Shown here: in pieces, positions 59,145 through 64,000 of the stretch
Layout of the letters: the number at the start of each line of letters is the position of its first letter
How positions within the stretch are numbered: position 1 is the stretch's first letter
Assembly: GCA_013822695.1 (NCBI GenBank)
Contig: PNKW01000007.1
Location: 1-64,000, forward strand
DNA: 64,000 bases
From: Erythrobacter sp.
GTDB lineage: Bacteria > Pseudomonadota > Alphaproteobacteria > Sphingomonadales > Sphingomonadaceae
Reading direction: 5' to 3'
Program-made: the position numbers and the translations under genes
The notes under the pieces: generated by a model
Seen by the model: the letters and a program-made list of their open reading frames with translations, nothing else
The model's database searches: none
What the model was told of the DNA's origin: nothing

Positions 59145-60553
59145 CAGGCGTTCCCGGCGTGGCCGAGCACGTAGTCGCGGGTGGCGGCGTAATCGCCAGC
59201 GATCTCGACAAAGCTCTCTGCGCGCCCGAACAGGTCGCCCACACGGGCAGGCAGCGCCGGGCGCATGCCGACCGCGCGCTCGACCGCGTCGGGGAACTTG
59301 GCGGGGTGCGCGGTGGCGAGGGTGACGAGCGGAACGCTGGCAGGCACGGTGCCATTGTCCGCCAGCGCGCGCGCCGCGTGCAAACCCACGCCGGTGTGCG
59401 GATCGATCACCTGTCCCGCCGCGCGGTAGGCCCATTGCAGCGCGCGGGCGGTCTCGGTCTGGTCGGCGCGGGCGCTGGTGAACAGCGCGGAGGCCCCTTC
59501 GGCCTGCGCGTTGGTCAGCTGCATCGCCTTGGTCGCTTCGAAGGCGCGCATCTGCTCGGCCATTGCACCCCCGTCACGCCCGCCGGCGTCGAACAGCAGG
59601 CGCTCGAAATTGGAGGAGACCTGAATGTCCATCGAGGGGGTGATGGTCGCGGTCACCCCGCCCGCCGAATAGTCGCCGCTCGACAGCGCACGGTGGAGAA
59701 TGTCATTGATGTTGGTGGCCACAATCAGCCGCTCGATGGGAAGGCCCATCTTCGCCGCGACATAGCCCGCGAACACATCGCCGAAATTCCCGGTCGGCAC
59801 CGAGTAGGCGACCGTGCGGTCAGGCGCACCGAGTTGCAGCGCGGAGGCGAAGTAATAGACCACCTGCGCCATCAGCCGCGCCCAGTTGATCGAATTGACC
59901 GCGCCGAGGTTGAGCGTGGCGGTCACATCGCCATCGGTGAACATGCGCTTCACATGCGCCTGCGCGTCATCGAAGCTGCCTTCGATCGCGAGGTTATGGA
60001 CATTGGGGCTGAGCACCGTGGTCATCTGGCGGCGCTGCACGTCGCTCACGCGCCCCTTGGGGTGGAGCATGAAGATCTCGACCCGGTCGAGCCCCGCCAC
60101 CGCCTGGATCGCCGCCGAGCCAGTGTCACCGCTGGTCGCGCCGACGATAGTGAGCCGCTCGCCCCGGCGCTCGAGGAAGGTCTCGAACAAGCGGCCGAGC
60201 AATTGCAGCGCCACATCCTTGAAGGCGAGCGTGGGCCCGTGGAACAGTTCGAGCAGCCAGTGCTGCTGATCGAGCTGCACCAGCGGGGTGACCGCGGCAT
60301 GGCCGAAATCGCCATAGACCTTGTGGGTGAGCGCGAGGAGTTCGTCCTCGGTCAGACTGCCCGCCACGAAGGGCGCCATGATCCGCGCGGCGAGATCGGG
60401 ATAGGCGAGGCCGCGAAGGGCGCGGATCTCGTCGGCCGAGAAACGCGGCCATTGGGCGGGCACATAGAGCCCCCCGTCGCTGGCGAGGCCTGCGAGAGTC
60501 ACCCCTTCGAAATCGAGCGCCGGTGCGCTGCCGCGTGTCGAGACGTATTGCAT
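59144..60553 (-). CDS. thrC: Threonine synthase
   Basis: A 469-aa PLP enzyme producing threonine from O-phosphohomoserine. The PLP Lys is in HGPTLAFKDVALQLLGRL and the phosphate loop in GATSGDTGSAAIQ. The N-terminal MQYVSTRG and SDGGLYVP are typical of the longer yeast/E. coli-type enzyme. It follows surf1 by 11 bp in an operon that begins with the oxidase assembly genes. It is coupled to the methyltransferase by TGATG. Confidence 0.96.
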   Translation of the reverse strand: MQYVSTRGSAPALDFEGVTLAGLASDGGLYVPAQWPRFSADEIRALRGLAYPDLAARIMAPFVAGSLTEDELLALTHKVYGDFGHAAVTPLVQLDQQHWLLELFHGPTLAFKDVALQLLGRLFETFLERRGERLTIVGATSGDTGSAAIQAVAGLDRVEIFMLHPKGRVSDVQRRQMTTVLSPNVHNLAIEGSFDDAQAHVKRMFTDGDVTATLNLGAVNSINWARLMAQVVYYFASALQLGAPDRTVAYSVPTGNFGDVFAGYVAAKMGLPIERLIVATNINDILHRALSSGDYSAGGVTATITPSMDIQVSSNFERLLFDAGGRDGGAMAEQMRAFEATKAMQLTNAQAEGASALFTSARADQTETARALQWAYRAAGQVIDPHTGVGLHAARALADNGTVPASVPLVTLATAHPAKFPDAVERAVGMRPALPARVGDLFGRAESFVEIAGDYAATRDYVLGHAGNA

Positions 60554-60564
60554 GGGTGCGCCGG

Positions 60565-61137
60565 TTAGCGCCCTCGCCGCCGCAATGCCAGCACGTAGAT
60601 GACCAGCGCGGTCAGGGCGAAGAAGAACCACTGTCCGGCATAGGCGAGGTGATCGATCTTGCGCTTTTCCGGGGCCGCACTTGGGCCAAGTCCTGCAACC
60701 GGTGGATCCGCCACCAATTTCGCATAGCCCGTCCTGAGCGGTTCGATGACGCCCTCGACCGTCCCGCCGGACCATTGCGCCGGTTCCAGGCCCCGCGACC
60801 ATCCAAGCTGAACATCAGCCCGGCGGCCGCCGGGCAAGACACAGCTCACGACTTGCACAAACCCCGTGCGCCCCTCTCGGTTACGCCCGGCCACTACACG
60901 GGCCGCACCTTCGACCTTGCGGCATTCAATCCGGGAGCGGCGATAGGCCAGTCGATCAACTGAAGCGGGTGAGGCAGGAAATGCCACAAGTTCGGCATTG
61001 TTCAATGCTGCATCATAACGAGCAAGGCGAGCGTCCTGTAGGGCGTTCTTTTGAAACTGCCACACGCCCAAGCCAATCATCGTCGCGGCCGCCGCGAGCA
61101 CCAAGATCGTCGCAACTATCGGCACCCGGCGGGTCAT
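60565..61137 (-). CDS. SURF1 family cytochrome oxidase assembly protein (short)
   Basis: A 190-aa SURF1-like protein. It has an N-terminal helix (VPIVATILVLAAAATMIGLG, then VWQFQKN) and a C-terminal helix preceded by the family motif HLAYAGQWFFFAL. The periplasmic part between is shorter than usual (~240 aa in homologues) and carries three Cys (IECRK, VSCVL and one more position uncertain). SURF1 helps heme a insertion into subunit I. It overlaps the DUF983 gene by 4 bp. Confidence 0.85.
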   Translation of the reverse strand: MTRRVPIVATILVLAAAATMIGLGVWQFQKNALQDARLARYDAALNNAELVAFPASPASVDRLAYRRSRIECRKVEGAARVVAGRNREGRTGFVQVVSCVLPGGRRADVQLGWSRGLEPAQWSGGTVEGVIEPLRTGYAKLVADPPVAGLGPSAAPEKRKIDHLAYAGQWFFFALTALVIYVLALRRRGR

Positions 61138-61508
61138 GGCTGCTGGCGTTCCTCGTATTGGTGATAGACCCACATGGTCTTGTAGAACCTGAGGGCGAAA
61201 ACGACGCTCGCAATCGTCACCGGCCCCCAGAACAGGAAGGTCGCCCACAGCGGCGGCCGCAGCCATTCGTCAACGCCGAGCGCGGCGCAGATCAGCACCA
61301 GCGCCAGCAGCATCGTCACCACGCCGACGAACCGCCCGCCCCGCTCGAGGCTCAGGATGTCGAGCTCGCAATTCGCACACTCATCCGCCAACTGCGCGGG
61401 CCCCTCGAACAAAGTCCGCTCCCCGCAGCGGGGGCACAAACCGGAAAGGGCAGCCGAGACGAGTCCCGGCTGCCCCTTCTGTTCGCCCGGACCGGAGTCC
61501 GGCGTCAT
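61134..61508 (-). CDS. DUF983 family membrane protein with zinc-ribbon
   Basis: A 124-aa protein with a zinc-ribbon (CPRCGERTLF and CANCELD, 22 aa apart) and two membrane helices. DUF983 genes are nearly always located between coxC and surf1 in alphaproteobacteria, implying a role in oxidase biogenesis; its biochemical function is unknown. It overlaps coxC by one base and surf1 by four. Confidence 0.88.
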   Translation of the reverse strand: MTPDSGPGEQKGQPGLVSAALSGLCPRCGERTLFEGPAQLADECANCELDILSLERGGRFVGVVTMLLALVLICAALGVDEWLRPPLWATFLFWGPVTIASVVFALRFYKTMWVYHQYEERQQP

Positions 61509-62377
61509 CAGTGGTATTCGGCGCCCCAGCCGCCCCAGACGTAGACGGCGACGAACAGGAACAGCCACACCACGTCGACGAAGTGCCAGTACCACGCCGC
61601 CGCTTCGAAGCCGAAGTGCTGGCGCGGGGTGAAATGGCCGAGGTAGGCGCGGTAGAGGCACACGGCGAGGAAGATCGTCCCGATCAGCACGTGGAAACCG
61701 TGGAAGCCGGTCGCCATGTAGAAGGCGCTCGAATAGGTGTTCCCGCCAAAGCCGAAAGGCGCGGCCGAATATTCGTAGGCCTGGATCGCGCTGAACAGAA
61801 CGCCGAGCGCGACGGTCGCCCACAGGCCCTGCTTGAGGCCCTCGCGATCGCCATGGATCAGCGCGTGGTGCGCCCAGGTAACGGTGGTGCCCGAGCACAG
61901 CAGGATCAGCGTGTTGAGCAGCGGCAGCGCGAAGGGATCGAGCACTTCCATGCCTTCGGGGATGAAGGCCGCAACCGCACCCTCGGTGCCGAACAGGCTG
62001 GTGGTGGCGCCGGTGGCGTGGTCATATTCGAGCGCGGCCGGGAACAGCGCGAAATCGAAGAAGCTCCAGAACCAGCCGACGAAGAACATCACTTCCGACG
62101 CGATGAACAGGATCATCCCGTAGCGCAGGTGCAGCTGCACGACGGGGGTGTGGTCGCCGCGCTGGGCTTCGATCACGATGTTGCGGAACCACATGAAGAA
62201 AGTCGCGATCAGCCCCGCGAGGCCGAGGCCGAGCACGATCTGCCCCGACTGACCGAACAGGTCGGGGTGGAAGCTCAGCACCATGCCGCTGGTGAAGGTC
62301 AGCGCCGCGATCGAGCCGATAAGCGGCCAGATATCGGGTTCGAGAATGTGGTAATCGTGGTTTGCCTTGCCAGCCAT
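61508..62377 (-). CDS. ctaE: Cytochrome c oxidase subunit III
   Basis: A 289-aa subunit of the aa3-type oxidase with seven membrane helices. The motifs ASEVMFFVGWFWSFFDFALF, HHALIHGDREGLKQGL and TGFHGFHVLIGTIFLA (H-G-x-H) are diagnostic of coxC. The protein helps shape the proton-uptake entry. Subunits I and II are outside the window. A 29-bp gap separates it from ctaG. Confidence 0.97.
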   Translation of the reverse strand: MAGKANHDYHILEPDIWPLIGSIAALTFTSGMVLSFHPDLFGQSGQIVLGLGLAGLIATFFMWFRNIVIEAQRGDHTPVVQLHLRYGMILFIASEVMFFVGWFWSFFDFALFPAALEYDHATGATTSLFGTEGAVAAFIPEGMEVLDPFALPLLNTLILLCSGTTVTWAHHALIHGDREGLKQGLWATVALGVLFSAIQAYEYSAAPFGFGGNTYSSAFYMATGFHGFHVLIGTIFLAVCLYRAYLGHFTPRQHFGFEAAAWYWHFVDVVWLFLFVAVYVWGGWGAEYH

Positions 62378-62406
62378 GTGGATGTTCCCGTCCCTGGGTT
62401 AGCGGA

Positions 62407-63006
62407 TCAATTGGAACGCTTCGGGGCCGCGTCCTGCGGCGCCTCGGCGCGGTGGAAAGTATAGCTCAGCGTGATCTGTTCGACACCCTTCATGTTGGGG
62501 TCTTCGAGCATCGCCGGATCGACGAAATAGAGCACCGGCATGGTCACTTCCTGCCCCGGCGCGAGCGTCTGCTCGGTGAAGCAGAAGCACTGGACCTTGT
62601 TGAAATACTTGCCGGCCTGTTCGGGCGTGACGTTGAAGGTGGCGACACCGGTGATGGTGTGTTCGCTGTCGTTGCGCGCCACATAGGTCGCGATGTCACG
62701 TTCGCCGATGGTGACGGTGTCGGTCGCTTGGCTGGGCGCGAAGGTCCAGGGCATGCCCATCGCGCTCGTCGCATCGAAGCGGATCGAGATTGTCTGGCCC
62801 GTGGCGGCGGCAGCGGCAGCGGCGGCTTTGCTCTCCGAGGCGACCATGGTGGTGCCGCCGAAACCGGTGACCTGGCAGAACAGGCGGTAGAGCGGCACCG
62901 AGGCATAGCCCAATCCGAGCATCGCCAGCGCGCCCGCAAAGGCGAACGCCCCCGTGCGCAGGTTGCTGCGCGCGGTCTCGGGCGATGCGGGGGCAGCAGA
63001 CGCCAT
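62407..63006 (-). CDS. ctaG: Cytochrome c oxidase assembly protein CtaG (Cox11)
   Basis: A 199-aa Cu(B) chaperone anchored by one helix (GAFAFAGALAMLGLGYASVP). The copper site is the CFCF motif (KVQCFCFTEQTL), with a further Cys in LYRLFCQVTGFGG. A Cys-containing segment after the anchor helps deliver copper to subunit I. The start [17 protein letters not shown] overlaps the stop of the 43-aa gene by one base. Confidence 0.96.
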   Translation of the reverse strand: MASAAPASPETARSNLRTGAFAFAGALAMLGLGYASVPLYRLFCQVTGFGGTTMVASESKAAAAAAAATGQTISIRFDATSAMGMPWTFAPSQATDTVTIGERDIATYVARNDSEHTITGVATFNVTPEQAGKYFNKVQCFCFTEQTLAPGQEVTMPVLYFVDPAMLEDPNMKGVEQITLSYTFHRAEAPQDAAPKRSN

Positions 63007-63137
63007 CAGCCCTGCCCTCCGATCCGCACCATGGTGATGGCGTAGAACAGCACCACGAAGAACAGCAATGTGCCCGCGACCACCAGATTGCGCGCCTTGC
63101 GGCGGCGGAGGAATTCGCGCTCTTCGTCGGGGGTCAT
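63006..63137 (-). CDS. 43-aa single-helix membrane protein (CoxF-like)
   Basis: This short gene reads [20 protein letters not shown] and then one membrane helix [20 protein letters not shown], ending GGQG. It starts at ATG 63137, overlapping the ctaB stop by 4 bp, and its stop overlaps ctaG by one base (TGATG). Position and size match the small CoxF-type proteins encoded between ctaB and ctaG in alphaproteobacteria. An assembly role is inferred. Confidence 0.8.
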   Translation of the reverse strand: MTPDEEREFLRRRKARNLVVAGTLLFFVVLFYAITMVRIGGQG

Positions 63138-64000
63138 GCGATGAGCCCCTGATAGGCCGCCACACGGTCGGCGACCAAAGCGGCAAACAGCACGAAGAGG
63201 TACACGATCGAGAACTTGAACAGGGTCTTTTCCGGCGTCATGGCGTCAGTCTCGGCGCGCATGCGGGTGAAGACTGGCATGGCAAGCACCACAAACAGCG
63301 CGGAGAGCACCACCGCGACCGAACCGTAGATCCAGCTCGTCCCGTCGATCGCCCAGGGGGCGACGGCGATGGGGGCGAGCAGCAGGGTGTAGAACATGAT
63401 CTGGCGGCGCGTCGCTTTCTCCCCCGCCACCACGGGGAGCATCGGAATGCCGACCTTGGCGTAGTCGGTCTGCACGAACAGCGCGAGCGCCCAGAAATGC
63501 GGAGGCGTCCAGAAGAAGATGATCGCGAACAGCAGCAGCGGCATCGCGGTGATGTCACCGGTGACCGCGACCCAGCCGATCAGCGGCGGGAAGGCACCCG
63601 CGCCCCCGCCGATGACGATGTTCTGCGGGGTGCGCGGCTTCAGCCACATGGTGTAGATCACGGCGTAGTAGATGATCGCGCCCAGCAGCAAGGCGGCGGC
63701 GAGCCAGCCCACCGCAAGGCCCATCAGCACGATCGACACGCCCGACAGGAAGATCCCGAAATCGCGCGCATCCTCGCGCCGCATCCGCCCGCCGGGGAGC
63801 GGGCGGTTCATGGTGCGCTTCATGCCGGCATCGATGTCGGCTTCCCACCACATGTTGAGCACCGCCGAACCGCCCGCGCCCATCGCGATGGCGAGGATCG
63901 CGGTGAAGGCGATCACGGGGTGGATGCTGCCCGGTGCCGCCAGCATGCCGCAGATCGCGGTGAAGATCACCAGCGTCATCACCCGCGGCTTGGTCAGCGC
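63134..64000 (-). CDS. ctaB: Protoheme IX farnesyltransferase, N-terminus cut by window edge
   Basis: At least 288 codons of a UbiA-superfamily prenyltransferase converting heme B to heme O. The frame is open to the right edge, so the start lies outside. The Asp-rich motif is [20 protein letters not shown], and [33 protein letters not shown] and [15 protein letters not shown] are typical of CtaB/CyoE. It is first of the visible oxidase-assembly genes and overlaps the 43-aa gene. Confidence 0.96.
   Translation of the reverse strand, partial: ALTKPRVMTLVIFTAICGMLAAPGSIHPVIAFTAILAIAMGAGGSAVLNMWWEADIDAGMKRTMNRPLPGGRMRREDARDFGIFLSGVSIVLMGLAVGWLAAALLLGAIIYYAVIYTMWLKPRTPQNIVIGGGAGAFPPLIGWVAVTGDITAMPLLLFAIIFFWTPPHFWALALFVQTDYAKVGIPMLPVVAGEKATRRQIMFYTLLLAPIAVAPWAIDGTSWIYGSVAVVLSALFVVLAMPVFTRMRAETDAMTPEKTLFKFSIVYLFVLFAALVADRVAAYQGLIA

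Overview
The window is compact, high-GC alphaproteobacterial DNA. Marine or freshwater Sphingomonadales (an Erythrobacteraceae-like organism) fits best. The reasons are a class I lysyl-tRNA synthetase, a plant-type glutamate-cysteine ligase, an RcnB-family protein, a FixK/FNR-type regulator with four cysteines, and the gene order ctaB - 43-aa membrane protein - ctaG - coxC - DUF983 - SURF1 - thrC. Nothing in the sequence fixes the genus; this assignment is inference. Genes are tightly packed: start/stop overlaps of 1 or 4 nt are common within operons, and several convergent neighbours share one palindromic stop.

Layout. (1) 1-2080: the start of a heavy-metal-type RND efflux operon (adaptor plus truncated permease). 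It is followed by a gene-poor stretch holding a tRNA-3'-end-like attachment site, a tandem 13-bp repeat and a 166-bp palindromic repeat, which looks like the edge of an integrated island. (2) 2078-3648: a VIT1-type iron/manganese transporter and an SDR dehydrogenase. (3) 3734-14775: a complete chemotaxis cluster, mcp-STAS-cheA-cheR-cheB-cheD-cheY-cheW-two unknown small genes-mcp. A divergent cheB paralogue has lost its catalytic Ser and His. (4) 14777-28655: a secreted M28 peptidase, the ABC-F factor EttA, Uma2, two GGDEF proteins (one degenerate), a flavin-binding protein, RcnB, a 2OG-Fe(II) oxygenase, LysRS, a DinG/XPD-like helicase and SixA. (5) 28795-34401: a 1198-aa fusion of ABC permease and M1 peptidase with its ATPase, then soxR and a divergent glyoxalase-fold gene sharing a SoxR box. 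(6) 34398-47794: YedK, UbiA, RsmE, GshA, an ICMT-like membrane protein, BamB with a TPR partner, a glycosyltransferase, a hydrolase, SelO and AstD. (7) 47791-55713: lipoproteins, RarD, PyrC, YgfZ, TetR, GNAT, ribosomal proteins L27 and L21, and an FNR-type regulator. A convergent small membrane-protein gene beyond it has an FNR box upstream. (8) 55784-64000: moaA-moaD-moaE, folB, an rRNA-type methyltransferase, thrC, and the cytochrome c oxidase assembly operon running off the right edge.

How the parts work together. The chemotaxis block encodes nearly the whole signalling core: two receptors, the kinase CheA, the adaptor CheW, the regulator CheY, and the adaptation enzymes CheR, CheB and CheD. 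Accessory proteins at its ends are candidates for lineage-specific tuning. The right-hand operon supplies heme O synthesis, Cu delivery, SURF1 and subunit III for an aa3-type oxidase. The FNR-type regulator and the molybdopterin genes beside it point to regulation by oxygen supply. The most interesting items are the catalytically dead CheB paralogue, the two unknown che genes, the multi-His membrane receptor, the permease-M1 fusion, and a GGDEF relic that keeps a c-di-GMP I-site. No CRISPR array, intact prophage or complete insertion sequence was seen.
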